A stretch of DNA of 64,000 nt from Dermacentor variabilis (lineage: Eukaryota; Arthropoda; Arachnida; Ixodida; Ixodidae). This document shows, in pieces, positions 34,670 to 49,500 of this stretch. The stretch is taken from the NCBI RefSeq assembly GCF_050947875.1, contig NC_134569.1, positions 200,824,627 through 200,888,626 on the forward strand, in the 5' to 3' direction. Below the pieces are notes generated by a model. The model saw only the letters and a program-made list of their open reading frames with translations. It did not search any database and was not told where the DNA came from. Both the position numbers and the translations under genes were made by a program. Each line of letters starts with the position of its first letter. The first letter of the stretch is position 1.

Positions 34670-37600
34670 TGTCAAAACGCTGTAGTGAGGAAGCACGGCA
34701 CTACCAGCGAGCGAATTGACCTTCGTACTGCCTCTCGCATCAACGCGAAGCAAGCTGTGAAAACACAGCACACGGCGAGCTCTTTCCCCGCCGCAGATGG
34801 CTTTCAAAATAAAGCGGGTCGGGCGGGCGGGCGGGCGTGCGCGGCTGCCCAGGCCGCCTGGAGTAAATCGCCCCTTTGCCTCCCCTCCCCCCGGAGCCTT
34901 GCGCGCGACGTAAGACTGCGCGCTTGCTCGCTGCTTTCCTCCCTCGCGTGCGCGAGATTGAGCCGTGATTGAGCCGACTGAGCCTCACCCTCGCACGCTT
35001 TCGCTCGCACACACAGCACACAGCGCGCGGCTACGATCATATTGCCCTTAGACTTCATACGGAAACTTCATACGAACCGCCTGGAGTGACCACCTAATTG
35101 CTATCGCAATAAAACAAATACATCTCTCTCGATTAATGAGAGCCCTCACTATTACAACGCTGGCGTGATGAGGAGCGCCGACAGCGGTGAGTGCGTCTGC
35201 TTACTACAAAGCGAAGAGTTCCTGCAGCTGCTCGCCTGGCCATTTCAACCGTGTCGCGGCTCGAAAAAAATCACGTTCATGACTTCGAACACTAAGTGTG
35301 CGGGAAGGCAGCGAGCACGAAGCCACCAGCCACCTCCATTCGTCTTTGCATGCTAGCCTTTCAGTCGCCCTGGCGCCTGCAGCAGACGACCTTGATACGG
35401 CGTTCGGGCCGCGTGCTCGCCCGACCTCACGGCGGTCACGGGCAGCAACCGGCAGAAACCGGCAGGAAGGGCCGTGCTAGAGACGCGCGCTCTTCAGCTG
35501 TTATAACTCAGCTCGATCAAGTCGCCTCCAACATTGGGCACCGGGATAGACGGCGCGCACCAAACCACCACCCTTCTCAACTCGGCCTCGCATACGCAGC
35601 ACATCACGTCACCACGAACATACCACGCGCGCGCCACTCACCCTTATCGCAATTAGACTTTATTCGGGACAGAAATGCGATGGCAATCGCGAAAATGAAC
35701 ACGGACTGTCTGTATGGTTTCTATAAAAAAAAGAAAAAAAAAAGAGATCGAGGCAGGGGCCACGACAAAACAAAAGGAGGCGGGCGTTCGGCTCCGATAT
35801 GGGAGAAGGGAGTAAAGGAATGTCGCATGTTGGCACTGATCGAGCGTAGCCTCCGAGATCGCACCGATGTGCAGATTCAATCTAGGAGGCCACGGTTGAG
35901 GTAACGGAAGAAATAGTGTACTACGGGGAGGTTTGGTGAAATTTTGGTGCATGGCTCCTTAACATTTAATTTTCTCCTATCTCGGGTGCTACGAAACCAT
36001 CTCTTTTTATTCTTCCAGTAGAACACTCCGTCAAAGGAGCTTTACAATTGCAGTGTATCTTCTAACGGGTCCTCTAAGAACGTGAACACGCAGATGTTTT
36101 TCTAGGTCGCAATCCAGCAGCAATAACGCAGCCATGGCAGCACCACTACGTAGACGTGCTGCGTCGCCCCTGAAGTCCCACCCGACTTTTATTTTCTTTA
36201 GCGCCGGTGAAAGCGAGCTGCATGCACACCTGATATAGCGTCGCTCGGTGATGGGATGAGAGAAACAAGCAGGGGCCCGTCGTTCACTGTAATAGGCAGG
36301 ACGCGGAGACGTGAGAGAGCGTTGACAGCTTCTTCGAGCAGCAGGCAACGTGAGTGAGGTGCATTTCTTAGCGGTGAGAACCAGAAGCTAGCCTAGGGAG
36401 AGTTTCACATGGACGCACGTCCGAGAGAAAGGGTTAAATGGGGGAGGGGGTGTGAAAGGTCGTATATAGACAGCACCGAGCTCAGTCTACGGGGTTTAAT
36501 CCAGTCAGGGAACACTGGAGCGAAAAGATAGAGTGAGCGTAAAAAAAAAGTTCCGGATCATTCTTTCCTTTTCTGAAACCGAAGGCGCAAGTGCCATCTC
36601 AGAGTAAACTAGATGTAAAAAAAGAAGAAATTCAAAATAATTGAAGCTTCATACAGCACCAACTTGCACGCGCGCGCGACGGAAAAAGTGGATAACGAAG
36701 GTACAGAAACAAAGAAACCATAGACGATGTACACAGCGTGTCTCGCAGGAAAGAAGAAATAAAGGAATGTGGGTGAATAGGTGTGCGTGTGTTGGGGGAG
36801 GGGGGCAAGGGGAAAGTGTGCGCGCGTGCACCACTTCACAGCCGCCGGTGTTGTAAGAGGAGCAGAGCACTAACACGAACCAAGACAGAAAAAAAAAAAG
36901 ATTACAACCAAGAGAAACACGGGAGGGCAAGAAAAGAAAGGCGAACACATTGGACAGGTTCGGAAAGCGGATGCCGCAATAAGGAAAAGAAGGATCCCAA
37001 AACGGGAAAGCAGGGAAGGGCGAAGCTCTGCCGTCGCACAAGTGAGCCCTTGAGCCTCTCTCCTTTCTTGCCGGAACTCGGGACAACTTCGCCCTTTTGT
37101 TATGGGGAGAGGCTCGCCGCCGCACTGCAAAAGGAGCACTCTTCTATAGGTGCGCACATATGTGGAGGAGGGCGAGGGAACTAACCCTGCTGCGGGGACG
37201 TGCGCGCCCTTACGTCGGAGCGCGGTGTCCCCACTGGGCGTGTGTTGACTTTGCTGATGGTTCGGAAATGTGAGCTGCTAAAAGCTCGGCACACTGCGGG
37301 CCCTGTACTTCGCAGGCAAGCAAGCAAGCACGTGTGTGCGTATGTGGGCGAGCAGGAGTACTCGCGGGCTCTGACGAACTCTTCGCCGCTGTTTGGGCGA
37401 GCGCGGAGACAAGCACGTCCGGGGCTGCCCGCAGTGGACTGGCCGGCGCGCTGATTTACCCTCGGCCATTCTCGGCCCTCTCTCTTTTTTTACTTTATAT
37501 TGTCTTTTCTCTTACTCGTCCTTCTCTCCTTCGTCTCAGTCGCACTCCAAACTCTCGGATCTGGGAAGAAGGATCGGCGTGACTGTGTTTGCCTGCAGCG

Positions 37601-38550
37601 CCGGGAGCAGCGGGAATGGGCGGCGCCGCGTCGCATGACGTCACAATGGAATGCCGCGAAGATGGCGATCTGAGCTGTTGCTAAAAGATGATCCCCCAGC
37701 CCGATGTCACAAAATGTCACACACGTTACGTTTAGTCTCTTCGTCTCTCCGCTAAGCTGTGAGAGAAGTTAAAGTTGTCAACGACCAAAGCGGAACCGAG
37801 CGGCGCTGCTTTTGCAGCTGTGCAACTTTTTGAATCGTATAAAAAGAAAGTCCATGGCAAACTGCTCATATTAGTATATATGCAATTCATCTTTCCGTCG
37901 TGGCGCATATTTTACAAAAGACCAGCAATCAGAGATATTTCAATTTGCAATGATTTAGGCCGTAAGTTGAAGAAAAAAGCTTCCGCGCAGGCGACGAAAG
38001 TTCTTTCTTGGTTATCAAAAAGGCAAAATAAAAGAACGTTAAAAGAACGGTGATTGCCGCTGCAGGAAAGGCACGGGCAAGAACTTTGCAGCACTCTCTA
38101 ACTACCGTTCTGTGCGTTATAATAGTTTCTCCAAGTTACGACAGAATAGTTAGAGCATGGTAAGGAGAAAGCTCTGGGAGTGATATTAGCAAACGGAAAT
38201 GGCATCTAGCAACAACAGCGAAAAGAGTGACGTCAGCGGCACAGCAGCATCACACCGATGAAAACGTTCGCATCTGAAAGAGTTTCGTTTAAGTATCAGG
38301 CAGGTCCAGAAAGTTGGCGAATAAAGAAGATGTAAATTGCTTGCAATTGCTCAGAAACGACATAGTTTGCTCCTTTCGGCAGTTTCCTACCCAGGTGTAG
38401 TTGCCATGCAATGAAGTGAGTTTTGATTACGCGATCTCCTCCTGTAGCATATTCGTTTGTCGTGCTCTACAGCTCTTCGATTTTTGAAGACGCGGATAGA
38501 TTATATTTATTCATTTATTTGTTTGTTTGTCTGTATGTTTACTCACAATA
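34670..38550. other. Unassigned DNA with a GC-rich patch
   Basis: No gene is recognised. 34770-35020 is CpG-rich and includes GGGC-type repetition (34816-34840). Purine tracts occur at 35726-35745 and 36885-36900. Frames such as 35296-35904 (+), 36649-37125 (-) and 36783-37184 (+) are Arg/Lys- or Phe-rich with no domain. A TTTG/TTTA simple stretch lies at 38500-38530, just before the LINE below. Confidence 0.35.
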
Positions 38551-38554
38551 CTTA

Positions 38555-39743
<1,189 letters not shown>

Positions 39744-39941
39744 TATGTATGTATGTATGTATGTATGTATGTATGTATGTATGTATGTATGTATGTATGT
39801 ATGTATGTATGTATGTATGTATGTATGTATGTATGTATGTATGTATGTATGTATGTATGTATGTATGTATGTATGTATGTATGTATGTATGTATGTATGT
39901 ATGCATGTATGTATATATGTATGTATGTATGTATGTATGTA
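39744..39941. repeat. (GTAT)n microsatellite, about 49 units
   Basis: GTAT array with isolated variants near 39902-39917. Met-Tyr-Val-Cys frames are artefacts. Confidence 0.98.
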
Positions 39942-41910
39942 CTAGTAGTATAACGTAATGGTTGCGCGGAAACCTGCAAGTTGGAGAGAAGTAATTAATC
40001 GAGGAATAATTACACATCCATCCAATCGTAGCAATTGCTACAGAAGAAACCTATACGGGTTCCTCGAAAGGAAAGCCTCGCAGTTGAAGAAAAATTCATC
40101 CTGGTCCGAGACACGAAACCATTAAGACTAATTATGTAATTAGGCTGAATGCAAAAAAGAAATGATCTGAGTATCCCCAAACGATGGCAAACAGCTTTAC
40201 CTTGGTTCTGTTCAGTTACGTGGCATTTGCAAAATTTTAATGTTTGGCTCACGTTACGTGCAACATCCTATATATAAAGTCGGAACCCACACAGAGAACG
40301 TCAACTGTGTATCTCAGAAAGCTTTCTTGGGTACTTAGTTGCAGCAGAGGTAACAAGTTCCTAGTATAAAAGAAAAAAAAAGAAGCTTTGCAGTACACGT
40401 GCGTACGGAGTTGAAGGACGCTCGATAAAAGTCCCAAAATGAAGTGTGTAGGCGAAAGGGAAAGAGAGGAGGTATAATGAAATGACACTAATCAACAAGC
40501 TCTCCTTGTTGAACTGGTGCGATTAAGCGCAAGCGCGGCTAGAGGTGCGACTCTTTAAGGAAGCCATTAATCACAATAACATGACCCTCTCCGAAAATCA
40601 ACGAACGACTAAAGAAAGAAAGCAACTACGAAGGAAACTGCAGGCGCACTCGGCCCTTTTAACCGAGCTTAGGTGGCACCATCTGCGACACGCCATTTAA
40701 CTAATAAATTGCACCCATTTGCGTGTTACCATCCAATTTCTCCTTTCTTTTCTTTTTTTGTCCCCGTCTTTGCCAGAAGCGGGCAATCTTTTTTCAACGG
40801 AACAAGTGAGAAGCAGCAGCAGAAGGGGTTGTGTTCGAGGGATAGGCGGTTAAATATTTGCGCGAAGCAGGAAATGTTGTTAAAACACAGAGAAACGACG
40901 AAGAAGCTGGGTTCGCGTAAGGGGCTAATGTCAGAAGCCAAAATTTGTGGAACGACGGTGGAGACCACGCCGAGAGGCACCTATGATTAACGGCCAGACG
41001 ACGCATAACCCCGCCTCACATGCGTGGCCAGGTGGCAGCAGCTAAAGCTGATTGCACACAGCAGCGTAGGACGGCGAAAACACGAGGCAGGGAGCCGAGG
41101 GCGGAACTTTGCCGGCAGGCAGCGTACAAGCCTACGCTAAGCTTTCGAGGCGAAGCTGCGGCGCGGCAACCACAACTGGCGTAATTAAACGAGAAAGTTT
41201 GAGCGAAAAGCCCTCACTGCCTTCCCCGATCTCTCCTGACGCTAAGCGCGAACGCTCTCGTGTAGACGACTCGATTTTCGCAGCAGGTGCTGATGGCTTT
41301 TCCGAGCCTTTGGCTTTGCTCGGCCAGGGATCGAACTTCTCGGCCCATCGGGGCATGTCGAAGCCACTCGAGTAGTTTTCCTCGTATTGAAAAATTCTTC
41401 AACCATAGCGCTCGCTGTCTCTCGCTTTTTTCGCGTCATATCGAGACGTAAAAAAAAAAAGAACAAGAGGAAGTGGGGCGCGACGGCATGGATAGGGAGG
41501 AGGGGGGAGACACCACCGCATTCGCCATCTAAAAGAGCAGAGCTACCGCTAAACGCGAGGAACGGTTTGTGCAAAGGACTCTCCTCGGATATCACTATCC
41601 ACACTGGCATTTCTAACTGTGCGAAAGGACATAGGCAGGGTAGAGTGCGGTTAACTTTTCGAACAGATGAAACGCTGTAGCAGCCAATTCGCAGCACTTT
41701 GTGAGATTACTTGCACAAAATAATGTACTCCGCCTTCCGGTAGCATGGAATGTTCGCTTTGGAACAAGCACGCGCTCTTCGGTAGCGGCGCTCCACAGGA
41801 CATCAGCGTCGTTACCACCGCGGTCATCGGCTGAGTCTGTTGGTGTGTGTCTTCTGAGGCGTGGTACCACGCGCGTTAAGTTAGTAAACAAATGTTTACT
41901 GTAATTGACA
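39942..41910. other. Unassigned DNA
   Basis: No gene is recognised. Frames at 40673-40990 (+), 41109-41375 (+) and 41242-41697 (-) lack domains. An A-tract lies at 41451-41461. Confidence 0.35.
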
Positions 41911-41914
41911 CCGT

Positions 41915-42165
41915 CCACTCGCAACGCTGGCTCGACAGCTGTGGCACTGCGTTGCTGAGCACGAGATCGCGGGTTTTATCCCAGTCACGTTCCAATAAAC
42001 GGTTAAACGCAAAAAAAGGAAAGCAAGAAGAACAATATGTGTACCGTGCAGTGGGTGCACGTTAAAGAACCTCAGGTGGTCATATTTACCCAGAGCTCTC
42101 CACTAGAGCGTCCCTCATATAACCCCATGTGATCTTTCGGAACGATAAACTCCACAATGTTAGCG
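41915..42165 (+). mobile_element. tRNA-derived SINE, diverged full-length copy
   Basis: The head contains ctgctgagcacgag-like sequence (tgctgagcacgagatcgcggg, 41953-41973). The body keeps gggtgcacgttaaagaacc (about 42053) and caggtggtcatatttacc. The tail is ccacaatg instead of ccccaaaat. The order and spacing match 44964-45207. It is heavily mutated, with an A-rich insertion at 42008-42035. Confidence 0.7.
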
Positions 42166-42837
42166 TCCAATTTACACAGCCCATACAATGAGCCGTACTT
42201 CTAAGTATAGGGCTAGTATCAGTGTAATAGTCTACTACATTGCTATCGCTGTGAATGAGTGCAACCCGCAGTGAGCGAGGCCCTAAAGAAGCAAAACTTG
42301 TACAACTAGCAACAGATGCAGAAAACAGGCACATTTGCCCCTGCAAGGAAGGCAACGAAAGGGAACAAATGAATACAGGGCAACAAGTCCGGTTGGAACT
42401 CTGTTTGGTCGTACGTGTCCTATAAGTGAACAGTCATTTTAGACTAAACTGCTCTGTCCTAGAAACAACGGAAAAATCGGATCCGGAAAATCAAATGAAA
42501 GACCGCGTCATATTCATCAGCCAATATACACATTAGCGCTGCGAGCGAGCGCTAGGCCACGCGCATCGTAAAAAAAATAAGTATAATAGCAATATTCACC
42601 CAAAGTATGCTCCCCGGAGATGACGACGACTGCGTACGCATTTCGGAGCAGGGAGAATACTGAGCGGACCAGGACGACAGACATTGTGTGCTTCGGAGCT
42701 TGTTAAGATAGCGGCTTCCACACCTATAGAATCTGCTGCTGTTGCAGAAAATGATTACTGGGCCCATATAAAAAATACTATTGCCCTATATAGTTGTTCG
42801 TAAAAACACATTCCCGCCATTTCTGATGCCTAATTAA
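42166..42837. other. Unassigned DNA
   Basis: Nothing recognised. Confidence 0.35.
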
Positions 42838-43079
42838 CGAAATTGTGGAGTTTTACAAGCCAGAACCATGATCTGATTGACAGCCATGTCTTAGTGAGGG
42901 ACTCCGTATCGATTTTCACCACCTCGGGTTCTTTAACTTGCATGCCTAAATCAAAGTGCACGGCGCTTTTCTGCGCTTTTGCTGCCACCGAAATGCAGCC
43001 GCCGCGGTCGGGATCGCACCCGCCATGTCGAGCTGAGCAGTGCCATATGCCATCGCCACCAAGCTACCATGGCGGGTCT
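42838..43079 (-). mobile_element. tRNA-derived SINE, antisense copy
   Basis: On the minus strand: acccgccatggtagcttggtgg (head, A-box region, ending at 43079), gcgggtgcgatcccgac (B-box region), a body with gttaaagaacccgaggtggt, and a tail ttgtaaaactccacaattt at 42840-42858. It has the same family and order as 44964-45207. No flanking duplication is convincing. Confidence 0.75.
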
Positions 43080-44960
43080 ATTCGTATTCGTAGCGATGGC
43101 GGCCAGCTAATGGGAAAGAGGGCGTACGAACAAACAGAGCCTTGAATTCGGCCCCAAAGCAGGAGGAATTTGTTTCGTTATACTGCTTTAGTAATACTTT
43201 CCGGGACAAGGCATTGAGGAAGTCTGGTAATAATTACTGCGTGCATGCTGGTAGTGGGCCAGCTTACTCCGCCATATTCAAATATTCAATAAAATGGACT
43301 AACAACCGACCGAATCAAAAACTTCCGTTCGAAGTGAAAGTATTCGCGTTCGAAACTACGAACACGCGCGATCATCTACAGCCTTTGTTTCCGCTCCACC
43401 CGTGCCAGAAAGTCAAATTTCGGCACCGACGAGGAATTCTCGGGTTTGATTTTCCGAGAAGACGTCTTGCACTTGGAGTTTGCAACGCAATGTTTACTTT
43501 ATTACCCAGTTTGGTGTATTTTTGTCATTGACCTCACCTCCACAAAATACAACAGTCCTTGGAACAAAGCCTAAGATGGAACCGACGCTGGCGTCGCGAA
43601 CGCCACAATATAACAACGGAACGGAACAAGCGCAAGCCACGCTCGAGGAACGAGCCCGACATTCATAATGTCGGCGCGCTTCAGAGTACGTACGCAGCCC
43701 TTTTACGTATTTCGGAGTGAGTGCCGAGTAATCCCAAACAACAACGACATCCGCTGCGCTTCACACAATGTGGCGCGAGCAGCGCAAATGTGGGCAAAAA
43801 AATAAAGAAAAGAAAGAAAGGAAATAAAAACATAACGCAAAAGCAAAAAAAAAAAAAAGTTGCAGCACGAAAAAAAAAAAAAAAAATTAAGCAATAGCTT
43901 CCCAGGACTGGGGAGCGCGACACAGTGAGCGTAGAGCTGACTAGAGTCACGCGAGCAGCTCGCGCCTACGAGGCTCGAGAACAGCGAAGTCGAATAATTC
44001 GCGGCGAAGAATAAAGCAGCGAGTTACACAGTGAACACCAGCCTTTCGAGCATCACAGCTTGCTTGGAGCGGCAACAAACCACCAAGGGGTGAACGATGG
44101 TGCATCAAGATTGTAATGCAAATTGGAGTTTAACAGCGCAGCGGCGAGGGCGAAACGCCCGCACTCGTGTAAGCCGGCTGGCAAGGAATGTGGTGCAGAG
44201 AAGCTGCGCTTGCGCTTCGATTTATACATTTTTCTTCGCTTTTTCCCCCCTTTTTCTTTTTTCCTGTCTAGAGAGTCGCAATTTCCATGCAAGTTCACCC
44301 GATTCACCCGATGCTCGTCGGAGATTATAAAAGCTCCGACGCGATGAACACTGCGGCAGACTGCATATATTTTATCAAGGCAGCTTGGCGTCGAGCAGAA
44401 AGAAGGACGGGACGAGGTACGAGACACGTGCGTTTCTATGAAATTACTTTGATGATAACATTACGCAGAAGGCTGTCTTCATGGCCACTTGTCTGTATAC
44501 ATCAATACCCCCGCAATGTTCGAAAGGACTAATATTCACGTTGCTAACTGTAGAACGTTATGTAGTAAATTGGCGTGACATAGGTCCCTGACGATGGCAA
44601 GTCTCCTCGTTTAAACATTGGCTTCGCCCAGGTTGACGCTTACTTTGTTAGCTCACTGACGCCTTTCGCTTCCAGAGCGTTATACGCAGCTCTTTCTCTC
44701 TTTCTCCGAGTTCTTCCTTTTGTAGCACCGAGGATGGCCCTATCTACTACTACGCAATACACCTGCCGAGGCGGCCACCAACACGGTGTACATACAGGAT
44801 GTGCGTGTGCGTTTTAGGCAATACAGATTTTTTATAGAAGGGCTACAAGCGCTGCGAACTACAAGTGCAGCGAACAAACGTAGCGTTTCTGCAGACGAGT
44901 TCATAGGCGAGGCCGACATGCGTACTTTGCCGCTAATAACGTTTGGTTGAGAACACTAAT
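43080..44960. other. Unassigned DNA with A-tracts
   Basis: No gene is recognised. A-runs lie at 43844-43858 and 43869-43886. A TATA-containing palindrome at 44316-44341 is listed separately. Confidence 0.35.
44316..44341. promoter_or_regulatory. TATAAAA inside an 8-bp palindrome
   Basis: cgtcggag and ctccgacg, exact inverse copies, bracket attataaaag. A TATA box in the loop of such a stem is unusual. No start site or gene downstream could be linked to it, so the promoter reading is speculative. Confidence 0.3.
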
Positions 44961-45221
44961 TAAACCCGCCGTGGTTGCTCAGTGGCTATGGTGTTGGGCT
45001 GCTGAGCACGAGGTCGCGGGATCGAATCCCGTCCATGGCGGCCGCATTTCGATGGGGCCGAAATGCGAAAATACCCGTGTACTTAGATTTAGGTGCACGT
45101 TAAAGAACCCCAGGTGGTCGAAATTTCCGGAGTCCTCCACTACGGCATGCCTCATAATCAGAAAGTGGTTTTAACACGTAAAACCCCAAAATTTAATTTA
45201 ATTTTTAAGAATACTAATTAA
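44950..45221 (+). mobile_element. tRNA-derived SINE with 14-bp target duplication
   Basis: The best copy of this family, 44964-45207. The tRNA-like head runs from acccgccgtgg with an A-box-like tggttgctcagtgg and B-box-like ggatcgaatcc (45021-45031), and closes with ccatggcgg pairing back to ccgccgtgg. The body (aggtgcacgttaaagaaccc, caggtggtcgaaatttcc) and a tail ending ccccaaaatttaattt follow. The flanks agaacactaattaa (44950-44963) and agaatactaattaa (45208-45221) are the target duplication. The call as an ixodid-tick tRNA SINE (Ruka-type or relative) is from memory of the group. The structure itself is seen. Such SINEs depend on a LINE's enzymes and an internal Pol III promoter. Confidence 0.9.
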
Positions 45222-45600
45222 CGAAAAAAAGATCATTTTCTAAACTTCACACTGTTCAACTGGCCAGCACTGACCAACGCAAGGAAAAAAGAAAGAAAAG
45301 AAAAAGAAAGGAGAAGCATACTTACAATCCAAGGTATTCAAGCTCAGGGTCCTCGTATTTGTCTACGCCTTCCTCGAAGTTACCTCGACACGACGGACAT
45401 TACAGTTGAAGCATAAAGGGCACACATAAGCCATTTTGCCCACACATGTCGTCATCATTTATCTTTTGTAGCTACTAAGAGACCATGTACCGTGTTCCAC
45501 AAAACGGTATCAACTCAGTGTGAGTCACTGCCATGTGGCTTCACGCTTGCAGCGCAACATTCGATGCTGATGTGTCACTCAAGCCGAAGTTCACCTGGCT
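45222..45600. other. Unassigned DNA
   Basis: Purine-rich near 45280-45315. Nothing else recognised. Confidence 0.35.
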
Positions 45601-46495
45601 ATACATGGTGTCCAGAAGGAAGCGAACTTGCCAACTCTGAAGCAGCTGAACCTTCTCCTCCCATATTAAAGATAGAGCGAGTACGTGTATACCGACGGCC
45701 TCATCCTGCCGAACAGCTCAAACGCAGATGTTGTCATTCCAAAGAAAGCCGCGGCCATCAATTCAAAATATCTCATTGGGCAACATCGGCAGCTACGGAA
45801 CTTCATGGCGCATTGCGTCTCACTGATGGCGAACAACCACGCAAATGGTCAACTGTCTGCGACTCGAAGGAGGCAATTCAAAGCTTACTGCCAACTCTGC
45901 GTCGTGGTTCACATGAAAAATTGCCATTTGACATCGCAGAAGCGACACACAACTTAGCCTAGAAGGGACAGCACGTCATTTTTCAGCCGTCACCAAGTCA
46001 TTATTGTTGCATTTTCGATAATGAACTTGCGGAAGAAGGGGCTCGATTAACCCACGGAGAAGCGTGTTAGTTATCACTTCTGCTTTCAAGAACGCATGCT
46101 GCAAGAAAACTTCGCATATTTGCACGCCGATGCATGATGTTTCATTGGAACGGGTCCAACTCCAGACCTACGCTACTACATTCTCTACAGCGTAACGCGA
46201 CCCTTCGGGTACCATTAGGACGGCCCTGAAGAGACGCCACCGTCTTACGCTGACTATATGGTTGGGTTATGCCTTCCGCATAGGAATGACCGACACCACA
46301 GCCTGTGGCAGTTGCGGTGAAAAGAAAACCATCAGTCATATTTTGTGCCAGTGTCCGCACTATTGCGCGCAGAGACGCTCAGTTATTGCCGTGCTTAAGA
46401 AGTTCCACGACCGACCTCTGTTGGAACAGATAGTCCTCCAACGTAGACGTGACTCGATATCCCGTTAAAACAATTCTTTTTCTAGCCTTTTTCTT
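45600..46495 (+). mobile_element. I-like LINE 3' portion: RNase H and C-terminus
   Basis: Plus-strand blocks in several frames: YTDGLILPNSSNADVVIPKK (RNase H start, 45688), AATELHGALRL and CDSKEAIQSLLPTLRRGSHE (45790-45920), NELAEEGARLTH (about 46021), then GYAFRIGMTDTTACGSCGEK with KTISHILCQCPHY (46265-46360), i.e. the C-terminal Cys/His knuckle. The block order and wording parallel 28009-29290 (YTDGS..., LWLGVAFTNSYAFLIGM, CDTC), so the two belong to related families on opposite strands. Frameshifts separate all blocks. Confidence 0.8.
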
Positions 46496-46503
46496 CTCCC
46501 CTT

Positions 46504-46524
46504 GGTCGGTCGGTCGGTCGGTCA
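46504..46524. repeat. (GGTC)n short microsatellite
   Basis: Five GGTC units just after the LINE coding remnant. Confidence 0.9.
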
Positions 46525-46529
46525 GTGGG

Positions 46530-49500
46530 TTAAAAGATAAAAACTCAGCTGGCCACATTCAGCAGGAAATGGTCACAACAGTATTTCTGATGGCTCAGAT
46601 GTTTCTTTTGAGACATAAAATTCTATTTACCACCGCGAACATAACGAGCATGTCTTAATAACCAGACTCGGGTAGCATACCACGTTACACTCCGAAGATT
46701 TCCAGGAATATGATACAAGCGTCTTTCTCTCACACTTTCTCTTCAAATAGCGCTGTTCAATAAAAAAGAGACTTAGCCACCAGTGCTTCGTAGCCTTCCC
46801 AGCAGTCAATGCCAGTGCTTTCTGCTGGAAACCCTTTTTGGGGGCTTAACCGCCACATGACTAAATAACGCGAGGAAGCCTACAGCTTAAGAGCAGGAGG
46901 CACTGGTGCTGCAGTGCTTCCAGAACCCGTAAAATTAAACCGTCAAAGGTGACTCAATGACGACAGATAATGTCTACAATATTTCATGACCCCAAGCTAC
47001 ATTACCTGCGCATGAAGATACAATGCCCATCACCTAATGTGTTCTCTTGTCACTGGGAAAATGAACACAAGAACACAGAAGCATGAACACCGTTCATGCT
47101 TCTTCTGGATGTGTTATCGCCACAATATTTTTTCTCCGTGCGTATGTCCTACTATGTATTTGTTCTTTCTGAAATAAACCTTCAGTTGTCATTAAGCTCT
47201 CGTTGTGTGTTCTTCGTCTGTCTTCGTCTTTTCTAGCGTTAAATTTCCAGCATAAATCAATACTAACTTGCTCCGTTCACTCTTCTCATGAACAGGAAGC
47301 GAGCTTTAAAAATAAAAGAAAAAGGACGAAGAAATCATTTGCATTTTCTGACATTCCGGTACTTGATTTTTTTTTTTTCGCGCTTCTTTCGTGAGAAGCA
47401 AACTAAACGGAGGGGCCAGCAAACTGATTTCTACTGGCCGAGCGAAGTACGTCGTCCTCTCTGCCGAAACTGTCGCGGTGCACTTCGTTGACATCGCGTC
47501 CGTTGTTTCCCCACGGGGTAAACAATTACCGCTTGTCGTGAAACGGCTTACGCGTAATGCCTTTCATCGGGCTCCCGCAACGCCACGGCTCGAGGCCCAC
47601 AAAGAGAGTGAAATAAATAAACAGAGAGTGAAAGAAGGAATGGGGTGGAAAGAAATAGAGAGGAGAAGGCACACACGCGAAGTCACAGCCACGCGCGCAT
47701 GTTACGTGCACGTCCCGTTTTTTTTTTTTTTTGTGTGTGTTCTTTATTGCGCCTCCTTGTTCTACTCACCCGGTTAATTCGCGTACCGCCGCAACCACAA
47801 AAATGGGAGGGGACCGCAACAGCAGCAAGAGCGATTGCAGTAATGCCGCGGACGAAAAATCACTAGAGATGGCGGCCTTTCGTCGAAAACCGCTACCGTC
47901 GCCGTAATAACAGCCTCGCCCGGCGGAGACGCAACTTATAATAATGCACCGCCGCCCAGGGACAGAAAAACCAAGAGTGGACGGGTTGGTGCAGGCCTCC
48001 TCTCTCGCTCCAACCCTTCCCGCGGTTAGAACGACAACGAGGGAAGATGTCTGGGTGAAGAGGTACGTAAGAAGCAAGAGGAAAGGTCACGGGGCGAGTA
48101 CGGGGCAACTGAGAACGAGGAGACGCGCCGAACGTACCGTATAGGTACGCACCACTGGCTATATGGGCGAGGAGGGGACGACGAGGGGAGGAGAAAGGGA
48201 AGTTGAACGGCAGACCTCTATCAACGTCTCTTACAAAACAGCTTTTCCGTCCAAAGACAGCGCGCAAAGAGACGGGAAGAAGCAAAGGCGAAGCAAAAGG
48301 ACAAAGAGCGGCGAACGATTGCACAAACAAAACAAGCGGCCGCAGGAATAGGTTTAGTCCTTTCTTTTTTTTTTTTTCCTTTCTGCTAGCGGCAGCGCCG
48401 AGCCCTCGCTGACGCCGCCATCAAGAGCCGTCCCCTTTGTTTTCCTTCTTTCATTTCTTATCCTCCGTCGGTCGCAACAACAATGTACGGCACGGGCCCC
48501 GTTGCGTGGGGCGACGACAGCGCCCGATGACTAATGGCGGCCGGCGAACGAAGCACGCTACCACTGGTTTGTATTTCTTTCTTTCTTTTTTTCTCTCCCG
48601 TCGTGCGGGCAGGCCGCGAAGAGAGTGATGATGGGTCGTACCCTCCAACTACCAGGGCCGAACCACCTGGACTCTCTTCTAGCGGCAGCGACGGAAATAA
48701 TTGCGGCCGTCGTGAGCCCTGACAGAGAGCCGCCGGCCCGAGTCTGCACTCAGCCTCCCTCATCCCTTTTTTTCACCCTCACCTTTCCTTCGATCTGAAG
48801 CTCTCCGGTGGGGGCTTCCTTCGCGGACCGCAGTTCTCTCCGTTCCTTTCATATAGGCAACACAGTCGCGCCCACTTTGCCATCGTAAACCACAACACGA
48901 GCTTCTCTTTCTTCGCTCTTGTGGCCGGCCCTTGATAGTGGTTCGCAGAGTACCTCCGTATCGCGTTGTTCGTGCTGCAAAGATAAGCCCGGTTAAGCTG
49001 TCTTCAGTGGAGTCCCGTAATAGAAATCGATCAAAGACAGCTCAACCAGGCCATCAGAGTGATTGAAGATGTGCGTACTGTGGTCCGTCGCACACCCAGG
49101 TGCCTCTGAACGGTACGAACGTAGGTTCGCGAGGACACCCGAACCATTTGGCCCACAAGAAGCTCAAAACGCAAGGGTAGCCGAGTAGGAGGCGTCTGCT
49201 GAACTTTCGGCGCAAGCTCGCAATGGAGGATCCGCATCTACAAACATCTGTCGATCTATTACAAGGGTGGAGTTAAAATCTAAGATATTTCGCACACGGC
49301 ATTCTATACGATCGCCTAGAATGCACATCAGGTACAGATATATCTTTATATTTCCTTTTTTTTTCGTCTAGAGTACGTCGCCGCTAATACTAACCAACCA
49401 CAACGCCTCAAGATGAAACGCTACGCAATGTTTCCCCCATAAAATTTGAGGCAGGAGGGCTCTCCGGGCAGATGTGCTCCGGTTAAAAACAGAGGCCCTC

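Noticed and set aside
36649..37184. Long opposing frames at 36.6-37.2 kb
   Set aside because: Phe/Leu-rich and Lys/Arg-rich mirror frames over purine tracts, without domains.
39744..39941. CRISPR-like regular repeat
   Set aside because: It is a tetranucleotide microsatellite with no spacers, in eukaryotic DNA.
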